From: Pannonibacter sp. SL95
GTDB taxonomy: Bacteria; Pseudomonadota; Alphaproteobacteria; Rhizobiales; Stappiaceae
Reading direction: 5' to 3'
DNA: 64,000 bases
Assembly: GCF_026672425.1 (NCBI RefSeq)
Contig: NZ_JAPPRC010000003.1
Span: forward strand, 1,284,501 to 1,348,500
This document shows, in pieces, positions 26,309 through 33,858 of the stretch. Made by a program: the position numbers and the translations under genes. Below the pieces are notes generated by a model, which had not been told where the DNA came from, did not search any database, and was given only the letters and a program-made list of their open reading frames with translations. How positions within the stretch are numbered: the first letter of the stretch is position 1; the number at the start of each line of letters is the position of its first letter.

Positions 26309-26725
26309 ATGACGGTTGAACTTGAGTCTGATTATCGACCTTCCGAGGACGAGCCGTTCATGAATGATCGGCAGCGCGAGTACTTCCGCAACAAGCTGAT
26401 CTCCTGGAAAGAGGACATCCTGCGGGAGAGCCGCGAGACGCTGGCGCATCTTCAGGAAGAAAGCACGAACCACCCTGACTTTGCGGACCGTGCTTCCTCA
26501 GAGACCGACCGCTCGATCGAACTGCGGGCGCGTGACCGCCAGCGCAAGCTGATTTCGAAGATCGATGCCGCGCTGGAGCGGATCGAGGACGGCAGTTACG
26601 GTTACTGCGAGGAGACGGGCGATCCGATCTCGGTCAAGCGCCTGGACGCCCGGCCGATTGCGACGCTGTCCATCGAGGCGCAGGAAGCCCATGAACGCCG
26701 CGAGAAGGTCTATCGCGACGATTGA
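26309..26725 (+). CDS. dksA: RNA polymerase-binding protein DksA (zinc-less type)
   Basis: A 138-residue DksA-family protein. The N-terminal part is a coiled coil with acidic tip residues (DFADRASSETDRSIELRARD), and the C-terminal part carries the TraR/DksA finger region YGYCEETGDPISVKRLDARP. Only the first of the four zinc cysteines is present: the second is Thr (CEET) and the second pair is replaced by SIEA. Similar zinc-independent DksA proteins are known, such as Pseudomonas DksA2. DksA binds the RNA polymerase secondary channel and works with ppGpp. A terminator follows at 26752. Confidence 0.93.
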   Translation: MTVELESDYRPSEDEPFMNDRQREYFRNKLISWKEDILRESRETLAHLQEESTNHPDFADRASSETDRSIELRARDRQRKLISKIDAALERIEDGSYGYCEETGDPISVKRLDARPIATLSIEAQEAHERREKVYRDD

Positions 26726-26751
26726 CCTGACAATCCGCGACCGAATTTGAG

Positions 26752-26786
26752 AAAGCCCCGGACTGGCAGAGTCCGGGGCTTTTTTG
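26752..26786 (+). terminator. Terminator of dksA
   Basis: A 12-bp perfect stem AAGCCCCGGACT / AGTCCGGGGCTT with a 5-nt loop, followed by a run of T. Confidence 0.92.
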
Positions 26787-26845
26787 TTGTTTGCCGTGTG
26801 AAGCGGGCCGTGGGGAGCGGCGCGCTGCGGCAACAAGGTGAGAGC

Positions 26846-26918
26846 GGGCACGGCGCTCGGGGAGCGAGACGCCGTGCCCGCCATCAGACAGCCTGAAGCT
26901 CGAGTTCTTCAGGCTGTC
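26846..26918. repeat. Two tandem perfect hairpins between dksA and flgH
   Basis: Stem one is GGGCACGGCG / CGCCGTGCCC (26846-26855 with 26870-26879). Stem two is GACAGCCTGAAG / CTTCAGGCTGTC (26887-26898 with 26907-26918), 12 bp perfect with an 8-nt loop. Neither has a T-run. The second lies just after the flgH stop codon and may end or stabilise that transcript. Confidence 0.65.
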
Positions 26919-26954
26919 CGGGGGACTGCATGTTCGGGGAATGATGGGGAAAGG

Positions 26955-27713
26955 TCAGAAGGGCAGGAGGATATCCATGACCTGAGCGCCGTAGCGCGGC
27001 TGTTGCACGTCGGTGATCTGGCCACGGCCGCCGTAGCCAATCCGCGCTTCTGCGATCTTCTCGCTGGCGATGGTGTTGTTGGCCTGAATGTCCTGCGGGC
27101 GCACGACACCGGCGACGACCAGCTCGCGAACTTCGAAGTTCACACGGACTTCCTGGCGGCCCTCGATGACCAGATTGCCGTTGGGCAGAACCTGGGTGAC
27201 GACAGCTGCCACGGTTGTTTGCAGCACCTCCTTGCGGTCGATGGTGCCATTTCCTTTGAAGTTGGATGCGCCGTTCAACGTGGCGAGGTTGCTGGAGCTG
27301 ACACCAGCCGGCAGGAACACGGTGTCGATGGCCGTGCCGAGGGCACCGCCGGCACCAGCTGAATCCGAGCCGGTGCGGGTGCGTTCGGTCTGATTGTCGA
27401 ACTGCGCGCGGTCGGAAATCGTGACCAGAACCGTCATGAGGTCGCCGACGCGGCTGGCACGCTGGTCCTCGAAGAAGGCGCGGTTGCCCGACTTCCACAG
27501 CGAGTTCGCATTATAATGTGCCGGCTGCGGCGCAGGCATCGGCATCTGTACCGGACGGTAACCCGGCATGGTGGTCGGATCCTGAATGGCGTTGAGTGCG
27601 GGCTGTTGGCCGACCTGGGCCAGCTTGTCGGCAGTGCCGCAGGCCGCAAGTCCGAAGCCCAGCAGGGACACGGTGGCGAGGGTCGTCAAAGGACGGAGCG
27701 GATGACGGGTCAC
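26955..27713 (-). CDS. flgH: Flagellar L-ring lipoprotein FlgH
   Basis: A 252-residue L-ring subunit with a lipoprotein signal: hydrophobic LATVSLLGFGLAAC with the lipobox LAAC at residues 22-25. Family features include NSLWKSGNRAFFEDQRASRVGD shortened to SLWKSGNRAFFEDQRA, and the C-terminal GRGQITDVQQPRYG. It forms the outer-membrane bushing around the rod. The start is a GTG at 27713 overlapping the flgA stop (GTGA), so it is coupled to flgA. It is the last gene of the flgF-flgG-flgA-flgH unit. Confidence 0.94.
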   Translation of the reverse strand: MTRHPLRPLTTLATVSLLGFGLAACGTADKLAQVGQQPALNAIQDPTTMPGYRPVQMPMPAPQPAHYNANSLWKSGNRAFFEDQRASRVGDLMTVLVTISDRAQFDNQTERTRTGSDSAGAGGALGTAIDTVFLPAGVSSSNLATLNGASNFKGNGTIDRKEVLQTTVAAVVTQVLPNGNLVIEGRQEVRVNFEVRELVVAGVVRPQDIQANNTIASEKIAEARIGYGGRGQITDVQQPRYGAQVMDILLPF

Positions 27714-28705
27714 TGGGCAGTCTCCTTGACCGGGGCTCCGTCGAGGGCTGCAACGGCGCGCGGCGGGGTGCCAACGCGAACCTGGCCGCGGCCGATGACG
27801 GTTCCGGTAACAGTCCGGCGGGACTGGGTGTTCATGATATCGATGAGGTCGCCGACGGCGCCGCTTGCCATGGCCTGGCCCTTGGTCGTGAGGCGCATGG
27901 CCCCGACTTCGTAAACCAGGGTGACCTGGTCGCCTCGGGCGATGAGCTGCGGACGCTCGAAGTCGCCGCGTGACAGGGGGCGGCCCGGGCGAAGGTTGGT
28001 GCGGGCGGCAAGACCGGCGATGTCTTCGGCATCGGTGAGCGAGCGCGCCGGTACACGGGCCCGGGGCAAGCGCAGCACCGTCAGGTCTTCCGGCTTGATC
28101 AGCTGGCCCTTGTCGAGCGGCTGAGCCAGGGTCAGCACCGAGGTCATCTCGCGCGCGGTGCCGGTCAGCACCAGTTTGCGGGCCCCGTTGGCGGTGATCA
28201 TCTCGACGGTCATGTCGAAGCGGCCGTCGTTGCGCGACCAGACGATCTGCTCAAGACGAACGGGCTCGGAGGCCGACGGGTCGACGTGCATGGCCTGCGG
28301 ATTGCGGGTGAACAGGATGTCGAGATCTGCTGCCACCACATCCGGGTTCTGCGCCGCGATGGCATCTGCGGCCATGGCGGACAGCCGGCCGGCGTCCATC
28401 AGGATCGACTGGCGTTCGACGAGAACATCGCGCAGGCCGTCCGTGCTGGCAGCAACGAGACCGGCTGCGCGGGCGCGTTCGGCGACCACGGCGGCATCGA
28501 CGCGGCCGCTGTGGCCAAGGTCCGGAGAGCGGAACAGCGGGACTTCGGCCAGAAGGCCGGCGTTGGAATAGAAGTCGCCAACGGTCACGACATCCGAGTT
28601 CACCGACACCTGCGACCGCAGCACCGGCGTGCCGGCAGCCGTTGCCGGCACGATCGCGAGGACCGCGGCGAGGATGGCGAAGGCTGCCACGAGGATTTGA
28701 CGCAT
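27710..28705 (-). CDS. flgA: Flagellar P-ring assembly chaperone FlgA
   Basis: A 331-residue periplasmic chaperone for P-ring assembly with a signal peptide (ILVAAFAILAAVLAIVPATAAG). The C-terminal SAF domain is recognisable by LDKGQLIKPEDLTVLRLPR and, near the end, GDLIDIMNTQSRRTVTGTVI. It is longer than the enterobacterial FlgA of about 219 residues because of an added N-terminal domain, as in other alphaproteobacteria. GGGAGGGT precedes the ATG. It sits between flgG and flgH, overlapping the latter by 4 bp. Confidence 0.92.
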   Translation of the reverse strand: MRQILVAAFAILAAVLAIVPATAAGTPVLRSQVSVNSDVVTVGDFYSNAGLLAEVPLFRSPDLGHSGRVDAAVVAERARAAGLVAASTDGLRDVLVERQSILMDAGRLSAMAADAIAAQNPDVVAADLDILFTRNPQAMHVDPSASEPVRLEQIVWSRNDGRFDMTVEMITANGARKLVLTGTAREMTSVLTLAQPLDKGQLIKPEDLTVLRLPRARVPARSLTDAEDIAGLAARTNLRPGRPLSRGDFERPQLIARGDQVTLVYEVGAMRLTTKGQAMASGAVGDLIDIMNTQSRRTVTGTVIGRGQVRVGTPPRAVAALDGAPVKETAQ

Positions 28706-28716
28706 CAGACCCTCCC

Positions 28717-29496
28717 TTACCGGATGTTCGTGGTGGTGGAGTACATGTCGTCAGCGGCCTTGATGACGCGGGAGTTCATCTCGTAGGCACGCTGGGCGGC
28801 GATCAGGTCGGCAATTTCAGAGACGGCCTCGACATTGGCCATTTCGAGGAAGTTCTGCTGCAGGCTGCCGAAGCCGTCCGCGTCGGGGTTGCCGACCTGT
28901 GCGGCGCCGCTTGCCTCAGTTTCCAGGAACAGGTTGTCGCCGACCGCTTCCAGGCCGGATTTGTTGACGAAGCGGGCCGTCTGGATCTGGCCGAGCTGCT
29001 GTGCCACGCCGCCGACGATCGCCTGGACCGCGCCTTCGGCCGAGATGGTGACGTCGCGGGCATCCTGCGGGATCACGATACCGGGCAGGACGGAGTAACC
29101 GTCAACCGTGACCAGCGTGCCGTTGGCATCGCGCTCGAATGAGCCGTCGCGGGTGTAGGCAGTGGTGCCGTCCGGCATCTGGATCTGGAAGAAGCCTTCG
29201 CCGCGAATGGCGACGTCGAGCTCCTTGCCGGTCTGCTGCAGGTTGCCCTGGCTCATGATACGGGCGGTGGCGGCGGTCTTCACGCCGGAACCGATCTGCA
29301 CGCCGGTCGGCACGATGGTGCCGTTGGCGGAGGTGTCCGTGCCCATGCGGCGCAGGTTCTGGTACAAGAGATCCTGGAAGTCGGCGCGCTGGCGCTTGTA
29401 GCCCGTGGTCCGCATGTTGGCCACGTTGTTGGAGATGACTTCGACGTTCAGCTCCTGGGCCTTCATGCCCGTGGCGGCAATATGGAGTGCCTTCAT
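28717..29496 (-). CDS. flgG: Flagellar distal rod protein FlgG
   Basis: A 259-residue rod protein (standard family length 260). The N-terminus MKALHIAATGMKAQELNVEV with ISNNVANMRTTGYKRQR and the C-terminus AYEMNSRVIKAADDMYSTT are the conserved ends. FlgG forms the distal rod crossing the peptidoglycan. It is preceded by AGGAG and lies 18 bp after flgF. Confidence 0.96.
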   Translation of the reverse strand: MKALHIAATGMKAQELNVEVISNNVANMRTTGYKRQRADFQDLLYQNLRRMGTDTSANGTIVPTGVQIGSGVKTAATARIMSQGNLQQTGKELDVAIRGEGFFQIQMPDGTTAYTRDGSFERDANGTLVTVDGYSVLPGIVIPQDARDVTISAEGAVQAIVGGVAQQLGQIQTARFVNKSGLEAVGDNLFLETEASGAAQVGNPDADGFGSLQQNFLEMANVEAVSEIADLIAAQRAYEMNSRVIKAADDMYSTTTNIR

Positions 29497-29514
29497 CTGT
29501 CAGTTCTCCTGCCG

Positions 29515-30255
29515 TCAGGCCTGGCTCGAGCCGAGGCGTTCGATGGCCTGGCGGGCCAGGTCATCGGTGTCCTTGAGCATCTTGGTCACGGACTCGTACT
29601 TGCGGGTGATTTCGATCATGTCGGCGATTTCGACAACGCCCTGGACGTTGGAATCCTCAAGGCCGCCCTGGATCACGCGCACCTTGCCGACCGGTTGCGG
29701 CGTCTCATAGGTGACGAGATTGTTGCCGATGGCGATGGCATTCTGGGGCTGGTCGATTGCCACGAGGCGCAGGCGCCCGCGGGGGCCGAGTTGGGTCGAG
29801 ATCGTGCCGTCGTCGGCAATGGTGATCCGGCCGTCCTCACGGGTGAAGTTGATCGGCCCGCCTTCGGTCAGGATCGGGCGGCCTTCTGCCGTCACCAGCT
29901 GGCCGGTGTTGTTGAGGTGGAAGGCGCCGTTGCGGGTGAAGGCCTCCGTGCCATCTTCCATCTGCACGGCGAACCAGCCGTCACCATCGACAGCCACGTC
30001 GAGCTCATTGCCGGTCAGCCGGATGCTGCCAGCGAGGAAGTTCGTGACAGTGCGCGAATCCTGCACGTAGGACAGCTTCAGATCGCCGCGCGGGAAGGCC
30101 GTCGCCTCGGCGACCGGCATGACATATTCTTCAAAAATCAGACGCTTTGCCTTGAAGCCGGATGTGTTGAGGTTCGCGATGTTGTTCGCGGTCACGTCCA
30201 TCTGGCGTCGCAATGTGATCTGACGCGACAGGTTGATGAGCTGCGCGTTTTCCAT
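29515..30255 (-). CDS. flgF: Flagellar proximal rod protein FlgF
   Basis: A 246-residue rod protein, starting MENAQLINLSRQITLRRQMD with VTANNIANLNTSGFKAKR, and ending in the rod C-terminal helix (ADMIEITRKYESVTKMLKD). It is the first gene of flgF-flgG-flgA-flgH, and a sigma-54 promoter with an upstream palindrome lies ahead of it. It is divergent from fliL across a 276-bp regulatory region. Confidence 0.94.
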   Translation of the reverse strand: MENAQLINLSRQITLRRQMDVTANNIANLNTSGFKAKRLIFEEYVMPVAEATAFPRGDLKLSYVQDSRTVTNFLAGSIRLTGNELDVAVDGDGWFAVQMEDGTEAFTRNGAFHLNNTGQLVTAEGRPILTEGGPINFTREDGRITIADDGTISTQLGPRGRLRLVAIDQPQNAIAIGNNLVTYETPQPVGKVRVIQGGLEDSNVQGVVEIADMIEITRKYESVTKMLKDTDDLARQAIERLGSSQA

Positions 30256-30321
30256 GTTAACGATTCCTTTGCTCCCCGAGGGACGCCAAACCTCCCCAGG
30301 CCTGCCGTCCGAGCCCTACAC

Positions 30322-30337
30322 AGCAGGAACCGTGCCA
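30322..30337 (-). promoter_or_regulatory. Sigma-54 promoter of flgF operon
   Basis: On the minus strand TGGCACG-N4-CTGCT with 10 bp between GG and GC. Predicted start of transcription is near 30311, giving a leader of about 55 nt. Confidence 0.8.
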
Positions 30338-30419
30338 AAATCGAAATCATTGAAAAGAAATCATAAAAATTTCCGGCAGGTCGCAGGGCGGCAAATAAGT
30401 GAGGAAAAAATTAACCAGT

Positions 30420-30434
30420 CGGCAACACCTGCCG
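30420..30434. promoter_or_regulatory. Palindrome CGGCA-N5-TGCCG between flgF and fliL
   Basis: A perfect 15-bp inverted repeat (CGGCA ACACC TGCCG), with half-sites CGGCA at 30374 and 30389. It lies 85-100 bp upstream of the flgF sigma-54 promoter and next to the CtrA-like boxes of fliL. Confidence 0.65.
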
Positions 30435-30443
30435 GGTGATGGG

Positions 30444-30476
30444 TTAAGGGTTTGGTAACCACTCGTTAACCATTAA
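30444..30476. promoter_or_regulatory. CtrA-type box cluster upstream of fliL
   Basis: Overlapping sites TTAA-N7-GTAA (30444-30458) and GTAA-N7-TTAA (30455-30469), then another TTAA at 30473-30476. They lie 55-90 bp before the fliL start codon. The match is to the TTAA-N7-TTAA consensus with one base off in each pair. Confidence 0.5.
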
Positions 30477-30531
30477 CCCTTTAGAAACCTTTTACGCGCG
30501 CGTGACGGGTGCGAGGCAGGCGGGGCATTGC

Positions 30532-31032
30532 ATGGCTGCGGAAGCTGAAGCCGAAGGCGAAGACGGCGAAGAGGGCAAAAAAGGCCTCGGCAAGAAAAAA
30601 CTCATCATCATTGGCGCTGGCGGGCTGGTTGCCCTTCTGGCGATCGGTGGCGGAGTGTATTTCTTCCTGTTCGCGGGCGGCGAAGATCCGGCGGCGGACC
30701 CCAATGCACCGCCAGTGGTCGAGCAGAAGCCGGTGATGTTCTACGAACTGCCGGAAATGACGGTCAATCTGTCAACGACTGGCCGGGCGACCTACCTGAA
30801 GGTCAGGATCGCCCTGGAGGTGGATGACCAGGCGATGATCGACCGGATGACGCCGTTGCTGCCACGCATCCTTGATGCGTTCCAGATCTACCTGCGCGAA
30901 TTGCGTCCGGCGGATCTGGAGGGGTCGGCAGGTCTGTTCCGGCTCAAGGAAGAACTGCTTCGGCGCATCAACATGTCGGTCTATCCGGCAAAGGTGAATG
31001 CGGTGCTGTTCAAGGAAATCCTGATTCAGTGA
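30532..31032 (+). CDS. fliL: Flagellar basal body protein FliL
   Basis: A 166-residue single-pass inner-membrane protein. A charged cytoplasmic N-terminus (EAEAEGEDGEEGKKG) leads to one membrane helix near residues 25-47 (LIIIGAGGLVALLAIGGGVYFFLF shortened: GGLVALLAIGGGVYFFLF). The periplasmic domain shows the FliL pattern MTVNLSTTGRATYLKVRIAL. FliL supports stator function. The ATG at 30532 is chosen over a GTG at 30502 because AGGCGGGG lies 6 nt upstream. It leads fliL-fliM-DUF6468-motE. Confidence 0.93.
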   Translation: MAAEAEAEGEDGEEGKKGLGKKKLIIIGAGGLVALLAIGGGVYFFLFAGGEDPAADPNAPPVVEQKPVMFYELPEMTVNLSTTGRATYLKVRIALEVDDQAMIDRMTPLLPRILDAFQIYLRELRPADLEGSAGLFRLKEELLRRINMSVYPAKVNAVLFKEILIQ

Positions 31033-31041
31033 TGGTGCGGC

Positions 31042-32274
31042 ATGGCTGACGACGACGACGACGATCTGAGTGATGCCGATATGGCAGACGCCTGGGGCGC
31101 CGCGCTGGCGGAGCAGGGCGTTGGCGATGATGACGACGACCTAGCCTCGGCGTGGGGTGCCGCGCTTGAGGAGCAGGGCGTCGGCAACGCGGACGACATG
31201 GCGGCCCAATGGGCGGCGATGATCGACGACAGCGAGCCGGAGCTGGAAAACGCGACGCGCGGCGCCGATCGTGTGCTGAACCAGGAGGAAATCGACAACC
31301 TCCTCGGCTTCAACATCGAAGACACGATCGCAGGCGACCAGAGCGGCATCCGGGCGCTGATCAACTCGGCGATGGTGTCCTACGAACGCCTGCCGATGCT
31401 CGAAATCGTGTTCGACCGCCTTGTGCGCCTGACCACGACGTCGCTGCGCAACTTCACGTCCGACAACGTTGAAGTGTCGCTCGACTCGATCTCGTCCGTG
31501 CGTTTCGGTGACTACCTGAACTCGATCCCGCTGCCGGCGATCCTTGGCGTGTTCAAGGCCGAAGAGTGGGACGGGTTTGGCCTCGTCACGGTGGAATCGA
31601 GCCTCATCTACTCGATCATCGACGTGCTTCTGGGCGGTGGGCGCGGCACGACCGGTATCCGTGTCGAAGGCCGGCCCTACACGACCATCGAGACCAACCT
31701 CGTCCGGCGCATGCTGGAGCTGATCCTCACTGACGCCGAGCATGCCTTCGCGCCGCTCTCGCCAGTGCATTTCAGTCTCGAGCGTCTGGAAACCAACCCG
31801 CGCTTTGCGGCGATCTCGCGCCCGGCCAACGCGGCCATCCTTGTCGAGCTGCGCATCGACATGGAAGACCGGGGCGGCACCATCGAGATCATGATGCCCT
31901 ATGCCACGCTCGAGCCGATCCGCGATCTGCTCCTGCAGATGTTCATGGGCGAAAAGTTTGGCCGTGACCCGATCTGGGAAGGCCATCTTGCGAGCGAAAT
32001 TCACGCTGCGGAACTTACGGTTGACGCGGTGCTCTACGAGACGTTCCTGCCTCTGGGCCGGGTGCTCAGCTTCGATGTGGGGCAAACGCTCGTTTTCAAT
32101 GTGGAACCAACCGATCCAATCACCATCAAATGCGGCAATGTGCCCCTCACGGAGGGTACACTCGGACGAGTTGAGGATTCGATCGCGATTCGGGTCACAC
32201 GCAGCCTGAGGCGGCCAAAGATGACGTTGGCGGCCTTTGAGCGTGCGATGCAGAAGGAAATGGAAAGCACATGA
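31042..32274 (+). CDS. fliM: Flagellar motor switch protein FliM (repeat-bearing N-terminus)
   Basis: A 410-residue C-ring switch protein. The usual N-terminal CheY-binding and entry motif (LNQEEIDNLLGF) starts only near residue 80. It is preceded by a very acidic extension with two copies of AWGAAL-EQGVG and a third partial one (AQWAAMIDD). The remainder is standard FliM: the middle CheC-like domain (LEIVFDRLVRLTTTSLRNF) and the C-terminal SpoA domain (GRVLSFDVGQTLVFNVEPTD). The extension resembles the acidic, Trp-bearing N-terminus typical of alphaproteobacterial FliN. It follows fliL by 9 bp. No fliN follows in this window. Confidence 0.93.
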   Translation: MADDDDDDLSDADMADAWGAALAEQGVGDDDDDLASAWGAALEEQGVGNADDMAAQWAAMIDDSEPELENATRGADRVLNQEEIDNLLGFNIEDTIAGDQSGIRALINSAMVSYERLPMLEIVFDRLVRLTTTSLRNFTSDNVEVSLDSISSVRFGDYLNSIPLPAILGVFKAEEWDGFGLVTVESSLIYSIIDVLLGGGRGTTGIRVEGRPYTTIETNLVRRMLELILTDAEHAFAPLSPVHFSLERLETNPRFAAISRPANAAILVELRIDMEDRGGTIEIMMPYATLEPIRDLLLQMFMGEKFGRDPIWEGHLASEIHAAELTVDAVLYETFLPLGRVLSFDVGQTLVFNVEPTDPITIKCGNVPLTEGTLGRVEDSIAIRVTRSLRRPKMTLAAFERAMQKEMEST

Positions 32275-33005
32275 GCCCCCTGCCAATCGGAATGATCATC
32301 GAGAGCCTGGTGGCGGTCCTTCTAGTCGTCACCATCGGGTATTGCTGGATCCTGAATCGCCGGCTGCAGCGCCTGCGTGCCGACGAGGAAACCCTGCGTG
32401 CAACCATTTCCGAGCTGATCACAGCGACGGAAATTGCCGAGCGCGCCATCCTCGGCCTCAAGGCAACGGCCAATGATGCGGACAAGACGCTTGGCAGCCG
32501 CCTGTCCCAGGCCGAGCAGATGTCGAAACTGCTGGCCGACCAGTTGGGCGAGGGCGAACAGGTCCTGACCCGGATCGCGCAGATTGCAGAGGCCGCCCGC
32601 ACCGCGCATACGGCCGAGACCGCGCGCCGTTCGGCTGAGGAGCAGGCGGAAGCTGCCCGTCAGGCTGCCGTTCAGGCTGCCCGGACCGCACCGCAGCCGC
32701 AGCCGTCCTACGCTGCGCCGCGCCAGCCAGCGCCGTCCTATCCGGCGCCGCAACCGCGACCGACCGCACCGGCCTATCAGCCGTCGGCTGGCAGCCAGTT
32801 CCGTCAGCCCCTGTCGCAGCCGCACGCACCTGTCCAGTCGCAGGCTCATGTTCAGGCCCCAGTGCAGGCTCCCGCCGTCCAGCCGGCAGCACCGATTGCG
32901 CCCTCCCAGGCGGGTGTTTCGACACGGGATATTCGCGCAGCGGCAGCTGAGGCGACTGCTCGCCTTGAGCGCTTCCGCAAGAAGTCGGAGGAGGCCGCAG
33001 CTTGA
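32271..33005 (+). CDS. DUF6468 family protein, fliM-linked
   Basis: A 244-residue protein with one N-terminal membrane helix (IIESLVAVLLVVTIGYCWIL), a helical segment to about residue 130, and a Pro/Gln/Ala-rich linker (about 140-215). The C-terminal tail (RDIRAAAAEATARLERFRKK) is helical. The family is found downstream of fliM in Rhizobiales. The start overlaps fliM by 4 bp (ATGA). The function is not known; position and coupling argue for a motor-associated role. Confidence 0.75.
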   Translation: MSPLPIGMIIESLVAVLLVVTIGYCWILNRRLQRLRADEETLRATISELITATEIAERAILGLKATANDADKTLGSRLSQAEQMSKLLADQLGEGEQVLTRIAQIAEAARTAHTAETARRSAEEQAEAARQAAVQAARTAPQPQPSYAAPRQPAPSYPAPQPRPTAPAYQPSAGSQFRQPLSQPHAPVQSQAHVQAPVQAPAVQPAAPIAPSQAGVSTRDIRAAAAEATARLERFRKKSEEAAA

Positions 33006-33791
33006 CACTCCGCCTGCTTCCCATTGTCGGCATAGCGGCTTCGGCGCTGCTGGGTCTCAAGGTGCTCGGGCTTTTGCTCGGGCACCCGACGACCGTTTTG
33101 CCGATTCAGGAAGCGCAGGCGCAGGCTCCTGCCGCCAACCAGACACCGCCGCCACCGGCAGGCCAACCGCCCGCTGGACAGCCTCCGGCCGCAGCAGCAC
33201 CAGCTGATCCGGCTGCGCCGCCGGCCGATCCGGCTGCGTCTGCAGCTCCACCAGCCGGCCGATGGCGCGGCGCCCCCGGCTGATCCGGCGGCCGCTGCAG
33301 CCCCGCCGATGAGTGCGCCAAGCGACATGGAGATCGGTGGATCGGCAGCGGAACGTGCCGTTCTTGAGAGCCTTGGCCAGCGTCGCCGGGCCCTTTCCGA
33401 CCAGGAGGGGCAACTGGACCTGCGCGAAAAGCTATTGCAGGCAACGGAAGATCGCGTGCAGCAACGGGTCGATGAGCTGAAGGCTCTTGAGCAGAAGATC
33501 GAGCAGGCGGTCGACGAGAAGCGCAAGCAGGAAGAAAGCGAAGTAGCAGGCCTGGTGGTCATGTATGAAAACATGAAGCCCAAGGACGCTGCCCGGATCT
33601 TCGATCGTCTTGAGCTCGAAATCCTGCTGAAGGTCGTCCGGCAAATGAAGCCGCGCAAGATGGCGGATATTCTCGCCAAGATGAACCCGGAAGCCGCCGA
33701 GAAGCTGACGGTTGCCATCGCCAGTGGTGACACGGAGAAAACGGCCAATACGTCCGCGCCGGCGCAGCTTCCGAAAATCGGTTCAAACTGA
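33002..33791 (+). pseudogene. motE: MotE-like protein, apparent frameshift in Pro/Ala linker
   Basis: Two frames together encode one MotE-like protein. Frame one (33002-33283) starts with TTG and GGAGG 7 nt upstream, has a membrane/signal helix (LLPIVGIAASALLGLKVLGLLLG) and a PADPAAPPADPAA repeat. Frame two (to 33791) continues the same repeat and then the MgtE_N-like helical domain (VVMYENMKPKDAARIFDRLE, then VVRQMKPRKMADILAKMNPE). One extra base between about 33254 and 33263 explains the break. In Sinorhizobium MotE is a periplasmic chaperone for the motor protein MotC. Sequencing error in the GC-rich repeat is likely; alternatively a true frameshift. Confidence 0.8.
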
Positions 33792-33858
33792 CAGACCCGG
33801 CCAGTTTAAGGACTGGCCGTAAGGCCGCGTTAAGGCCAGCGCCCTAGGGTTAGGCGTG

